From contig NW_026570226.1 of the NCBI RefSeq assembly GCF_019649055.1, forward strand, positions 3,038,001-3,102,000: DNA of 64,000 nt, given 5' to 3'. Positions 1 through 8,426 of the stretch are shown here, one piece after another (position 1 is the stretch's first letter; each line of letters begins with the position of its first letter). Below the pieces are notes generated by a model. It was not told where the DNA came from and did no database searches. It worked only from the letters and a program-made list of their open reading frames with translations. Source of the DNA: Paramacrobiotus metropolitanus. Taxonomy: Eukaryota > Tardigrada > Eutardigrada > Parachela > Macrobiotidae. A program made the position numbers and the translations under genes.

Positions 1-516
1 GAGAGTATTCGCGTAGCTCTTGGCGCTATTCGGGTCGATGAACAAGGCCGCTGGAAAAAAATACTGCGCTGCCCCCGTTGCGGTAGCATCCGCTGTCTTA
101 TAGATATTAATTCGGTAGCCATGATATGTTGCTGACAAAAAGGCGTTGGGGTTAACCGCTACGTCCCCCCAGCCGGTAACCGCTTTATTCGATGCAAGCG
201 CAGCTAAAAAGACAAATTACTAGTATTGTCCTTAAAGCGTCCGAAGGCTGAAGCTGAAGCACGGATAAGATTTCGACATAAAAATGTTTTTCTATGGCTT
301 GACCTTTAAGCAGTAATCGCACAGTTATTTTGCATAATCATCAATTTTCATGTAAAATATTTTGCAGTCAGGTTTGACCTTTAGACAATAATCGTCCGGT
401 TACGTGTTACCTCGTGCAACGCTCGATCTGACTCGTGGTGGCTCAACATGTCCCGCAAACACGAAAGACACCGGAATTAAACTAACACAGAGTGCCACGC
501 ACAAACGTTTCGCCAT
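1..516 (-). CDS. Secreted collar-family protein, copy A (partial, exons 1-2)
   Basis: This is the 5' part of a gene that runs off the left edge of the window. Exon 1 is 516-411; it encodes a hydrophobic signal peptide followed by a stretch ending EPPRVRSSVARG. The donor is GTAACA. Exon 2 begins at 203 after a TTTTTAG acceptor and continues past base 1; it encodes the conserved block with KAVTGWGD and NPNAFLSATY. Both exons align residue for residue with exons 1 and 2 of the complete copies at 27139-29816 and 41090-43635, with the same splice phases. By analogy the missing 3' half should hold the phage-tail-collar domain. The start at 516 is the first ATG after a TATA box and begins the signal peptide. 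The molecular role is unknown; secretion is inferred from the signal peptide. Confidence 0.8.
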
Positions 517-585
517 GGTAGACAATTGGAGAGTTTAATTATATGCGTGAGCAGTAATGATAGTGTTATTATGGATCTAAAGCCC

Positions 586-593
586 TTTATACA
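586..593 (-). promoter_or_regulatory. TATA box of collar copy A
   Basis: On the minus strand the sequence reads TTGTATAAAGGGC about 75 bases upstream of the start codon at 516. The same element, with the same flanking bases, sits upstream of the other two collar-family genes. Confidence 0.55.
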
Positions 594-1349
594 AGGTTAA
601 CCCACTAAAGTTTATCGAAATGGATGCAAGATATTTCAAGGACAATTGTGCTCTTGTCGATGTACTTCCATGAATCATCAAACTGCAGGACAACGTTAAC
701 GGGGAAAGGAGCGAAATGGATAATAGTAATATCTTCGCTGGGCAACATGGTAGCTCTTATCGACCTTAGCAGATACAACTGCTTGAATTTAATAACAAAG
801 CGCTGGAGATAGTGGGTTAGCAGCATTTTTCAACCAACAATGACGCGAGATATGGGATTTTGCATTGTTGCCAATCTACGTTGTCCAAATATAATTACGG
901 TTGACGTAACAGTGATAAACAGTAGCTGGCTAATGGCAGTCGTAGAAAAACCCGATTGTTCGGTTTTGCTGTGTACTGGCTTTGATAGGCAGTAGCCGAT
1001 AGAGAAACGGAAAGCAACTGTGGTCGTTTCCTGACTTCAGAACATCTTAAAGTTGCTTGGTATGTGCGGATGCATAACTCGATTGCCGATGCCGTTACCT
1101 ATTTTATGTCGATTGCATGTGAATAAGTTGGTGCGATGCATGCAGGTCTTCCCATAAGGAAATTGGCAGAAGTTATTTGCCAGAAAAGGAGATGCTTCTC
1201 CTGCTTTGACAGATACTTTTTATTTATGTTTGCTCAGCGACATAGCAGTCAGCCATTCCACTACGGCCAGCATTGCACAATCAATTGCTTTTATATCTTT
1301 TATATTCAACATTTAAACTTAGACTGTGCTTTAAAATGCGTGGAACACG
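594..1349. other. Intergenic, nothing recognised
   Basis: About 750 bases without a supportable gene. The first part resembles the region upstream of collar copy C around 43700-43900, including a shared TTTATACAAG box, so it belongs to an old segmental duplication. Confidence 0.5.
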
Positions 1350-1680
1350 TTGAGCGCAGTCGAGTCTATGCATTCAGGACTTATCCATACCATCGGACAC
1401 ATGCTGATTTGCGTCAACCGCATCTTCGCCATCGTCACGCCGATTTTATATAAACGCTATCATACCAAAAAACTAGCGTACTGGATTTCCAGTTTACTCA
1501 TTCTTGCGGCGATTATAATCACCATTCCCGGTGTGGTGATGGACGCGCAGTTATACCGCACCCCAATGGCGGATAACCGCTGCTCCATGATGTTCGCATC
1601 CGCGTCAATGCAGCTGTGGTCCACGGTGTACGGAGCGTTGTTCTATAATAGACCAGATGCGCATAGGCGCTTCGGGGACT
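1350..1680 (+). pseudogene. Rhodopsin-like GPCR fragment (TM3-TM4)
   Basis: The reading frame encodes a helix followed by a DRY-like turn (VNRIFAIVTP), a basic loop with YKRYHTKK, and a second strongly hydrophobic helix (ISSLLILAAIIITIPGVV). It then has a loop with a cysteine (NRCSMM) and the start of another helix. This is the TM3-TM4-ECL2 layout of class A GPCRs. A plausible acceptor (GAGCGCAG) lies just before the segment. No exons for TM1-2 or TM5-7 are visible nearby, and the frame runs into a fold-back repeat, so this is most likely a broken copy. A similar receptor remnant (TM1-2 and TM5-6) lies at 38829-40243, also next to a collar-family gene. Confidence 0.55.
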
Positions 1681-1735
1681 TACAACGTTTTTCACCCTTT
1701 ACATACAGACATCGAACGCAAAACCGGCCCGCGCT

Positions 1736-2068
1736 CAAGCTCTGACTCTGACTCAGACTCTGACCGCTCAAACTCTGACTCTGACTACTCAAGGTCTGGC
1801 TCTGACTCTGACTGAATAACCTAAGAATAACTTAGGAAACCTAAGAAACCTAAGAAACCTAAGAAACCTAAGAAACCTAAGAAAACCTAAGAAACCTAAG
1901 AAACCTAAGAAAACTAAGAAACCTGAGAAATCTAAGAAACCTATTAAGAAACCTAAGGAACCTTCAGAGTCAGAGTCAGACTTTGAGCGGTCAGAGTCAG
2001 ACTTTGAATAGTCAGAGTCAGAGTTTGAGTGGTCAGAATCAGACTCAGAGTCAGAGTTTGAGTCTAGG
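1736..2068. repeat. Fold-back element with internal 9-bp satellite
   Basis: Two arms made of CTCTGACTCTGA-type repeats (about 1736-1815) and their reverse complement TCAGAGTCAGAG (about 1966-2068) flank a core of tandem AAGAAACCT units (about 1817-1965). The arms could form a long hairpin. There is no coding capacity. It looks like a fold-back or MITE-like repeat that expanded by slippage, and it lies between the GPCR remnant and the end of the Gypsy fragment. Confidence 0.65.
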
Positions 2069-2218
2069 CCCGCAAAACCGCGCCGTTTACGCGTCTTGCA
2101 TGTATGTATGTACGGGCTAAACTCGACCGCATGCGCACACCAGTCAGGACATACAGACTGACATTAAAATATGCGTGCTGTACTGACATTATAAACTGTA
2201 GCACTACATTTCTAAAAG

Positions 2219-3790
2219 TTAAACAATGACATATAACCGGTCGCATTCTCCATGCGGCGTGTTATCCACTGCACCATGCGGCCGCTGCAGGTCACACTTG
2301 CTCTCAGCGCCTAGCTGGTTATCCAGTATTTCAGAGTGATTGTATTCATCAACGCGGGAGTTATCCTCGTCATCACTGCTACCAATGTAAAACTTTACCG
2401 GCATCGTTAATCTCCATTCATCGTTGCCAGCATCTACTACTACTGTAGAAACGTTCTTTTCCTCGTCAGCTGCAGGTACTGCGTTGCTTGTGTCACATCC
2501 ACTCATTGGTACAGCTTTCATCGCGCTTGCGCAGGTTAATTCAAACTGCTCTTCAGCACCGTTGGATACCTTCACTCGCTTCGCCCGCATCTCCGTGCAC
2601 GCCGGCACGCGCGATTCCGGTCGCTCTTTAGCAGTCAGATTTTTTGCCATTATATAGTTATCCGGTCCCATGAAGCAATTGTCGCCCACATCCACCACGA
2701 TTCCAGGAATCATCGATACATCGTATCCAATTACACAATCATACCGACTGATGTTAGACTCAGATACATAAAACAACATCTGACCTTTCGCACCGCACAG
2801 CTCCACTTCCAAATATACATGGCCAACTGCATGCGTCACCGTACCATCAGTCATCGTGACCTCCACGACTTCCGATGTGACGTCCACTCCCAGACCACGG
2901 ATAGAACTCGAATTAATAAAAGAAATGATACTTCCAGTATCCACTAATGCCGTGGCTGCCATGCTCTGAATACGGACTGGCACCACTGACACTGGACCGC
3001 ACCGCTCCGTTGGCTCCGTTGCTGGTTCACATGGCACGCCTGCTGCCGCTGCCACTACCGGTAAGCTTTGCGCATGGTCAACGCTGCGCTCCCATCCCGT
3101 TACTTTCTCTGTCCCGTCTGGTTGCTCACGCGCGCTACCGCATGCCTCCAAGCGCTCAACGCTTTTATGCTGCAGTTGCTTTACCGGCAAATGTCCAGAC
3201 CGATCTGGATGCAATGGCGCTTCAGTGCCCAGCCGCCTGCACACCTGCCGCGTTGCCTGCACTTCTGCCGCCGATTTTCTCACCAACTGTTTCTCATGTA
3301 TGGAGTTCCGATGACGAGCCGCCCCGCGGCGCCCAGCTTCGCCGGTCACTGGTGGGCGCAGGCCTCCCGCCGCAGCCTCCTCCAGTTCGTCATCTGCAAC
3401 AACAATAACACGCCGGTTAATACTGTGAACAACATCACCAGTATCCACTCCGGTGTTCCTCCTCTCTTCAGTCTTCGCAGACCGGCTATCCGACACATCC
3501 ACCATGGTGTTCATCATCGCCCGGTTATACGAATCACCCCGCATCGGCAACGCGTTCCATCCATACATTGCTGCACCTTGAGCTTCCTTCTCACCGGCGC
3601 CACGCACAATCATGGAATTAGCCTGCGCGCTGCTTGTATGCACTGTATCTTTGTTCACTGTACAGTTACGTACTAAATGGTCCGGACTGTCACAGTTGTA
3701 ACACCGCCTACCGGCACCTTTGGATCGGCTCCCGCTTCCACCGCCCCGGTTGCCGCCGCCTTGCCCAGCGCCTCCAGAACTGCTGCTACC
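2219..3790 (-). CDS. Gypsy nucleocapsid knuckle and aspartic protease
   Basis: Directly downstream of the TGA and in the same frame there is a Gly/Arg-rich spacer, then a CCHC knuckle with C-x2-C-x4-H-x4-C spacing (CYNCDSPDHLVRNC, near 3700). A poorly conserved linker follows. After it comes a retropepsin-like domain with the active-site triad in ALVDTGSIISF (near 2950) and a second strand with VIGYDVSMIPGI. The frame ends with an acidic tail. The protease would cleave Gag. There is no pol domain after it. An alternative is a domesticated gag-protease gene of the SASPase/ARC kind, which the internal stop argues against unless read through. Confidence 0.65.
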   Translation of the reverse strand, partial: GSSSSGGAGQGGGNRGGGSGSRSKGAGRRCYNCDSPDHLVRNCTVNKDTVHTSSAQANSMIVRGAGEKEAQGAAMYGWNALPMRGDSYNRAMMNTMVDVSDSRSAKTEERRNTGVDTGDVVHSINRRVIVVADDELEEAAAGGLRPPVTGEAGRRGAARHRNSIHEKQLVRKSAAEVQATRQVCRRLGTEAPLHPDRSGHLPVKQLQHKSVERLEACGSAREQPDGTEKVTGWERSVDHAQSLPVVAAAAGVPCEPATEPTERCGPVSVVPVRIQSMAATALVDTGSIISFINSSSIRGLGVDVTSEVVEVTMTDGTVTHAVGHVYLEVELCGAKGQMLFYVSESNISRYDCVIGYDVSMIPGIVVDVGDNCFMGPDNYIMAKNLTAKERPESRVPACTEMRAKRVKVSNGAEEQFELTCASAMKAVPMSGCDTSNAVPAADEEKNVSTVVVDAGNDEWRLTMPVKFYIGSSDDEDNSRVDEYNHSEILDNQLGAESKCDLQRPHGAVDNTPHGECDRLYVIV

Positions 3791-4603
3791 TCAGCCTCCC
3801 TGCTCAGTGCTGTCCTCGTCGCTGCTGCTTCGCTCGGCACCACCGTGACTGCTGCGGTTGCGCTCCCCCCACTTGTTAAACTTCTTATCGTGCTTCTCCT
3901 GCGTATTGCCGGAACCGGTTGTCGCTGCATCGTGTCCGCCTTGCTCGCCTTGACCGCCGTGACCTCCCTGCCAGCGGTTCTTCTTCTCCAGACGGATGGC
4001 CTCACCCACACGTTGAAGATCGGACAGGTATTCGACCGGCGTCGCTGCCTTGGACAATGCTGCACGTGACACGTATTCCGCCAATAAACCATTACGCAGT
4101 TTACTTATGACTGTTTCATCATCCATATCTCTGTCATAACGGTAGCATAAATCAACCATCTCGTTATAAAAATCTTCCAGCGGTTGATCACGTCGTTGCT
4201 TTAAATTACTGATCTGAATTTTCACTTGGTTCTTAAAGTCCGCTGTTTGGAACCGCGCTGTCAGATTCTGCTTAAAATCTCTCCATGTAGCGTATGGCTT
4301 CACGGTACCTTCTTTGGTAACACGATCCCACCAGATTGCTGCCGATGATGCCAACAACACTGATGCCTGCGCGATCCTCCGCTTGTCGTCCCAATCCTGC
4401 GCTAACGCAACGGTTTCGAAACGGCGGCACCAAGCGACCACATCCTCCTTTGCGTATCCAGAAAACTTCACCAAGTTTCGTGACATGCCGCCTTGAAGAT
4501 GGTCCAGCTCCGCCGCCACTTCTCGCGAATTCAACACTTGATCCGGCATCGTCGATGAAGGTGTAGTCACTGATGACGTAGTCTCCGTTGACTGATCCGA
4601 CAT
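3791..4603 (-). CDS. gag: Gypsy Gag (capsid part), ended by in-frame TGA
   Basis: About 270 codons run from the ATG at 4603 to a TGA at 3791-3793. The centre matches the retrotransposon Gag family: a WCRRFE tract, an AAIWWDR motif, a FKQNLTARF stretch and LEDFYNEM, in that order. The tail is rich in Gly, His and Lys and would bind nucleic acid. The frame continues unchanged on the far side of the TGA into the zinc knuckle and protease, so the TGA either is a decay mutation or is read through at low level as in some retroelements. The frame is open upstream to 4759 but that part is hydrophobic and unlike Gag, so the ATG at 4603 is preferred. Confidence 0.75.
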   Translation of the reverse strand: MSDQSTETTSSVTTPSSTMPDQVLNSREVAAELDHLQGGMSRNLVKFSGYAKEDVVAWCRRFETVALAQDWDDKRRIAQASVLLASSAAIWWDRVTKEGTVKPYATWRDFKQNLTARFQTADFKNQVKIQISNLKQRRDQPLEDFYNEMVDLCYRYDRDMDDETVISKLRNGLLAEYVSRAALSKAATPVEYLSDLQRVGEAIRLEKKNRWQGGHGGQGEQGGHDAATTGSGNTQEKHDKKFNKWGERNRSSHGGAERSSSDEDSTEQGG

Positions 4604-5037
4604 CCAACGCTGTTGAACTGCTGCTAGTTGCACGATAACGCACTTACAGTATAGGACAACGGCAAAAATAATCCGGAAATTCACAAATAAATCCACAGAT
4701 CCGTTCAAATCACAATGCACAATGCACGATGTACACTCACAAAAACTGCCAGAACACAAGTCGGAAATTCACTGTAGAACTTACTCGTCGTCCTGACACA
4801 CACTGTTCAGCTTAAAGGTTAATGGATAAATCCAAACTCCTACGCCCTTTAAGACGGTTTCGGCACCATATGATAGACTCGTAACCGTACACTGCGCAAT
4901 AACTGGTTGTTAACGTTTTAATGATTAACGGATAACAGAATAAACTCCAGATCTGGTGTAGAATAATGATAATGTGTAAGCATTAACAAGCGATTAAATA
5001 TGATCGACAGAAATCACGTATCCTTCCGTACAGATCA
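4604..5037. other. Gypsy leader / flank, nothing recognised
   Basis: About 430 bases between the Gag start and the Polinton target duplication. I see no LTR boundary, primer-binding site or gene. Confidence 0.4.
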
Positions 5038-5043
5038 GACGAA
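5038..5043. repeat. Polinton target-site duplication, left copy (GACGAA)
   Basis: GACGAA directly precedes the left terminus and is repeated exactly at 25414-25419 after the right terminus. Six-base duplications are the hallmark of Polinton integration. Confidence 0.9.
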
Positions 5044-5655
5044 AGTAGTATGTGCACTGGTCCGGCAGCATCTCTGATTGGTCGAAACCGAGACTGAGGC
5101 CGAGACAGGGCCGCTAGTCCGGCAGCATCTCTGATTGGTCGAAACCGAGACTGAGGCTGAGACAGGGCCGCTAGTCCGGCAGCATCTCTGATTGGTCGAA
5201 ACCGAGACTGAGGCCGAGACAGGGCCGCTAGTCCGGCAGCATCTCTGATTGGTCGAAACCGAGACTGAGGCTGAGACAGGGCCGCTAGTCCGGCAGCATC
5301 TCTGATTGGTCGAAACCGAGACTGAGGCTGAGACAGGGCCGCTAGTCTGGCTGCTTCTCTGCTTGGCTGACTCCACCTCCAACACCGAGACTGAGGCCGA
5401 GACAGGGCCGCTAGTCTGGCAGCATCTCTGATTGGTCGAAACCGAGACTGAGGCCGAGACAGGGCCGCCTGGGCCAGTCTGGCTGCCTGCTCACTGCAGT
5501 CCAGATTGAGAGCGGAGACCAAACCCGGATCTAGTTTCTAGGTCATGTTTACCAAGACTGGCACCGAAACAGGACCGCTAGTCTGGCTGCCTGCTCACTG
5601 CAGTCCAGATTGAGAGCGGAGACCAAACCCGGATCTAGTTTCTAGGTCATGTTTA
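5044..5655. repeat. Left terminal inverted repeat with 57-bp tandem units
   Basis: After the unique 16-base terminus there are five head-to-tail 57-bp units (starting 5060, 5117, 5174, 5231, 5288), then a longer variant unit and another standard unit up to about 5470. Each unit holds CTCTGATTGGTCGAAACC, that is, a CCAAT box on the minus strand. The inner end is an almost perfect 78-bp direct duplication (5476-5553 and 5580-5657). The outer part is the inverted copy of 25104-25413, but the unit number differs between ends. Polinton TIRs serve as replication origins for the protein-primed polymerase and as integrase ends; the CCAAT boxes may also act in transcription (inference). Confidence 0.9.
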
Positions 5656-5657
5656 CC
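5476..5657. repeat. 78-bp direct duplication at inner edge of left TIR
   Basis: Two copies beginning AGTCTGGCTGCCTGC and ending TAGGTCATGTTTACC are separated by about 26 bases. The right TIR has no counterpart, so this duplication arose after or during divergence of the two ends. Confidence 0.8.
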
Positions 5658-5731
5658 CCCTTTCTTTTGTTTCAATTTTCCCCACCCTCTTTTATTTTCT
5701 TTTCACATAACAATGAACAAAGTAAAACAAA

Positions 5732-6910
5732 TCATGACGCACGAACATACGAAGGAGTAGCAGTACAGTTTGTGACAAAGATACAATTTTCGTTAAATCT
5801 CTGATGGTCACTGTATGGATCTCCCGGTGTCCAGTTGCTCATTGTGAACCGACAGTAATGACATTTAACAGTATCTTTTGATCCGGTGTAGTACAGGGCC
5901 GTCCTCGCCATGGCGCCAGCGGAAGGTAGGAGGTGTGGCCAATTTTCGAACGTGGAGAGTGGTCCGTCGGGACCGTGCAGTGTGGAAACGTACGTGTACA
6001 GCTCTTTTGCTAAGGCATAAATCTGCTCCTGGCCATCCCACATGCCCACCATTTCGTCAGGTATACCTGAGAATCCAGACCAGGCTCCTGCAATGGCACA
6101 AGCCATGGTCCCAATGGCATCAGTGCATCCTCCAGTTGACATTGCCGCATGAAAAGTGGCTTCAAAAGGGCATCCGCTGCGGCGGCCAATAGCAGCACAG
6201 TAAATGGCAACGGGAACTGCGTCCAAAGGGCTGGTGCCAACGCCAATCGCTTTGAACAATTTCTCTTTCGGTTCAGCGCGTTGCGCGTAGTCCAGCACCA
6301 TCATCATACGTGTATAAAATTCCTGACGTACAGAATCGGGGAGAGACTTGCTAGTGTATTCAACAAGAGCGGCGAGAAACTCAAGCTCCTTCATCTTTTT
6401 ATTCTTTAGAACCAGACTAATGGCGTAGGCCTGCAACTGTGCTCCAGCGGCGGCGTCATTGGAGGAGTTGGTAAGTCGAGCTACACGGTCTACAGAGTAA
6501 CTCATCTGCTCCGTCCGATTGTAAAAGTACAAGGGAAACGCTGTTATCCAAGCGGCGGGATTACACTCTGTTCCCCGGTTGCGGACGCTCTGCGCTGCGG
6601 CGGTCCAGTCTTTTGGGGGCGAATGTTTCCAGCTGGCAATAATCTCAGTCAGTTCGCCAAAGGCTTTCCGCTTAGTGTAGTTCTGGTAAAAAGCATTGCT
6701 GCATTCCCGAGCGGCATTTTCCATGGAAAAGTAGCCGGTATCCAGTATTGACCTTCCGTAAGCGTGAGTCAGTAGCATTTTTTCCGAGTAAGTCGAAATT
6801 TTACTACGCACCCCCGCCAGGTTCATGTGGCAAGACGTGGGGCGCCTGAGGGGTGTTCCAACACATTCTCCGATGAGTGCGCCTAATAAACAGCCTTTGA
6901 ACTGATCCAT
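5732..6910 (-). CDS. ADP-ribosylglycohydrolase-like protein fused to a BIR domain
   Basis: This 392-residue protein has an N-terminal ARH-type all-helical fold. The family opening motif is present as GALIGECVGTP (10-20) and the late metal loop as STGGCTDAIG (258-267), followed by the helix ACAIAGAW. The usual TDDT metal motif is absent (THAYG at 48-52), and GGDTD has become GGCTD, so two metal-binding elements are altered and hydrolase activity is doubtful; ADP-ribose binding may remain. Residues about 317-380 form a BIR zinc finger: STFENWP, then YYTG, C350, C353, H369 and C376. The C353-H369 gap is one residue shorter than usual. It lies next to the left TIR, divergent from the other genes. 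A role in blocking ADP-ribose signalling or apoptosis is inferred. I know of no standard cellular protein with this architecture. Confidence 0.85.
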   Translation of the reverse strand: MDQFKGCLLGALIGECVGTPLRRPTSCHMNLAGVRSKISTYSEKMLLTHAYGRSILDTGYFSMENAARECSNAFYQNYTKRKAFGELTEIIASWKHSPPKDWTAAAQSVRNRGTECNPAAWITAFPLYFYNRTEQMSYSVDRVARLTNSSNDAAAGAQLQAYAISLVLKNKKMKELEFLAALVEYTSKSLPDSVRQEFYTRMMMVLDYAQRAEPKEKLFKAIGVGTSPLDAVPVAIYCAAIGRRSGCPFEATFHAAMSTGGCTDAIGTMACAIAGAWSGFSGIPDEMVGMWDGQEQIYALAKELYTYVSTLHGPDGPLSTFENWPHLLPSAGAMARTALYYTGSKDTVKCHYCRFTMSNWTPGDPYSDHQRFNENCIFVTNCTATPSYVRAS

Positions 6911-7076
6911 GGCGTTTGAAATTGCAAATGAGCTTTCGTTGCCAAAGAAATCAGTTTTTATCCATGAAACGGTACTGGCGATGACCTACTTTCTCTCTGA
7001 CTCTCTCTGGTGCAGTCAACTGGTGGCGACATTCACGTACGAACATGTACTAGCGCGTTCTGACCATGTTTGTTCC

Positions 7077-7087
7077 GTATATATAAG
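7077..7087 (+). promoter_or_regulatory. TATA box of the first rightward Polinton gene
   Basis: CGTATATATAAGTC lies about 45 bases before the ATG at 7131, in the 220-bp divergent region between ARH-BIR and this gene. Confidence 0.5.
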
Positions 7088-7130
7088 TCGATTCTTTGTC
7101 GTTGAAAGCTCATTTGCATCTTCTGCAGCC

Positions 7131-7757
7131 ATGGATTCGTTTGACCTTTCAGACTTACTTTTTATCCCAGCGCAGCGGGAATACTCTTCTGGATCTTTTC
7201 ATCTGAAGTTCTTGGATTCTGGTAAAATCCAAATGACTGGATTTCGATGTTATAAGAAATCTTTGTTACTTTCGATTCCGGAATTTCTACAGGTCCTTGT
7301 TTATCTACGTGAAGCGAACAGCCGCGAAGACGCTAAAGATTTTAGCGACGGTTTGATGGCGAAGCGCGTTGTTGTAAACGGGGTCACCGTCATCCAAATC
7401 GATCGATTCATTGGTGAGATCTCTTGCGGCCGCGCGAGAATTCCCAGAAAAGGAATCAAACGGCTGCATTCCATAAAATGGGGTGATTTGCGACGTTCGT
7501 TGGCCTTCATTCAAAACTTCAATATTCAACCGTTACCAGCGGAATTTCATCTCGAATGTGCTTCAGCTATTGTTTCGCTAGCAAACGACATGACAAATGG
7601 TGACGTGTGGAGAATTGCGCACGACGAAACTTTACTGTATCGTCTTGAAACACAATATATGGATATACTGTCCAAGTACGACGCCTATGACGTCACTGGC
7701 GCACCATCGCCACTGGAGTTTTTTCGCCAGTGGAATTTTACTGTTGTAAGTCTATAA
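7131..7757 (+). CDS. Polinton protein of unknown function, possibly PC4-like
   Basis: This protein has 208 residues when started at the ATG at 7131, which has a good context (GCAGCCATGG) and a TATA box at about 7077. The frame stays open upstream to 6909, but that part would overlap the promoter. Near the N-terminus there are alternating hydrophobic strands (FHLKFLDSGKIQMTGF), then KKSLLLSIPEFLQVLVYL. This strand-strand-helix pattern recalls single-stranded DNA-binding PC4/p15-type folds. The next gene shows a similar pattern (VTVSIHP, RRTIQLPYQGFINLMEEI), so the two may be diverged paralogues. The family assignment is a guess from pattern only. Confidence 0.55.
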   Translation: MDSFDLSDLLFIPAQREYSSGSFHLKFLDSGKIQMTGFRCYKKSLLLSIPEFLQVLVYLREANSREDAKDFSDGLMAKRVVVNGVTVIQIDRFIGEISCGRARIPRKGIKRLHSIKWGDLRRSLAFIQNFNIQPLPAEFHLECASAIVSLANDMTNGDVWRIAHDETLLYRLETQYMDILSKYDAYDVTGAPSPLEFFRQWNFTVVSL

Positions 7758-7818
7758 GAGCAACGTTTGTCTGTAGTAATTTTAGTTTTGCGTTTACTGC
7801 TCTACTGTTGACATCAAC

Positions 7819-8265
7819 ATGGCTTTAGTACGGGCTTTGGAAGTTTTGGGGGTGCATGAAGATTTTACTATCTACAAAATCAACGCTGTAGTTAGTATGT
7901 TTTGGAACCCCAAAGACGTTTGCTTCTTCTTAGTGTTCGATGCCAAACCGGACGGTTCTGGGTTGAAGAAGGCCATGGACAAAGGAGTTCGCCTGGCTTA
8001 TGCCGATATCAACAGCATGTTAGGGATGATTCGTAACGGGGCGCTCCAGGACTACATGGACCGAGCCATCGTTGACAAGAGCGCTGAAAAGTTTTCTCTA
8101 CCGGGTCAGGGCTGTGTGGATGTTACTGTCAGCATCCACCCGAAATACGGACGTATGATTCGTTTCTCTCAACCTCGGCGCACCATTCAACTACCATATC
8201 AGGGATTCATCAATCTCATGGAGGAAATCTACATCCAGCACTGGGGACGGGATATTGTTGTCTGA
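7819..8265 (+). CDS. Polinton protein of unknown function, PC4-like pattern
   Basis: An intact 148-residue frame, 61 bases after the preceding gene, with an ATG in good context (CAACATGGC). The C-terminal half has strand VDVTVSIHP, strand GRMIRFSQP and then RTIQLPYQGFINLMEEI. That order resembles the DNA-binding core of transcriptional coactivator PC4, where a strand run precedes a motif of the I-x-L-x-x-x-x-[FW]-x-x-L type. Its position between an unknown gene and a TBP-like gene would suit a transcription role. I cannot verify the family without a profile search. Confidence 0.55.
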   Translation: MALVRALEVLGVHEDFTIYKINAVVSMFWNPKDVCFFLVFDAKPDGSGLKKAMDKGVRLAYADINSMLGMIRNGALQDYMDRAIVDKSAEKFSLPGQGCVDVTVSIHPKYGRMIRFSQPRRTIQLPYQGFINLMEEIYIQHWGRDIVV

Positions 8266-8359
8266 CTGGATGCTTCAATTTTTATTAGCATATCTTACTT
8301 AGCATTTACTCTGTTCTGTTTGTTGTGAAAAGAAAAAAGGCTTAGAAGCCATTATTTGT

Positions 8360-8407
8360 GACAGTCTTAACTTGAAAGGTATATAAAGGTTCCAAGTTGA
8401 CACTGTC
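8360..8407. promoter_or_regulatory. Palindrome centred on a TATA box
   Basis: Two arms, GACAGTCTTAACTTGAA and TTCCAAGTTGACACTGTC, are imperfect inverted repeats around GGTATATAAAGG. The element sits about 20 to 65 bases before the ATG of the TBP-like gene at 8427. It could be a promoter with a symmetric operator on both sides of TATA. Confidence 0.6.
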
Positions 8408-8426
8408 GCAATTAATGCTCGTAGCC

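Larger units (their letters stand above)
2219..4603 (-). mobile_element. Ty3/Gypsy-type retroelement fragment (gag-protease only)
   Basis: A single minus-strand frame encodes Gag, a CCHC zinc knuckle and a retropepsin-type protease, then ends at 2219. No reverse transcriptase, RNase H or integrase follows, since the downstream sequence is the fold-back repeat. I could not identify LTRs. The element is therefore a 3'-deleted Gypsy-type copy, or a gag-pro unit retained on its own. Confidence 0.75.

Noticed and set aside
2424-4110. Several plus-strand open frames rich in Pro, Ala and Arg
   Set aside because: They are antisense shadows of the Gypsy gag-protease frame.
5060-5470. Regularly spaced 57-bp repeats resembling a CRISPR array
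   Set aside because: The units are contiguous without unique spacers, are part of a terminal inverted repeat and lie in an animal genome with no Cas genes.
5035-5522. Long minus-strand open frames with LAALSRPQSRF repeats in the left TIR
   Set aside because: The frames only reflect a 57-bp period divisible by three and free of stops; the DNA is a terminal repeat.
6909-7130. N-terminal extension of the 7131 gene
   Set aside because: It would overlap a TATA box and the divergent promoter; the ATG at 7131 has a much better context.
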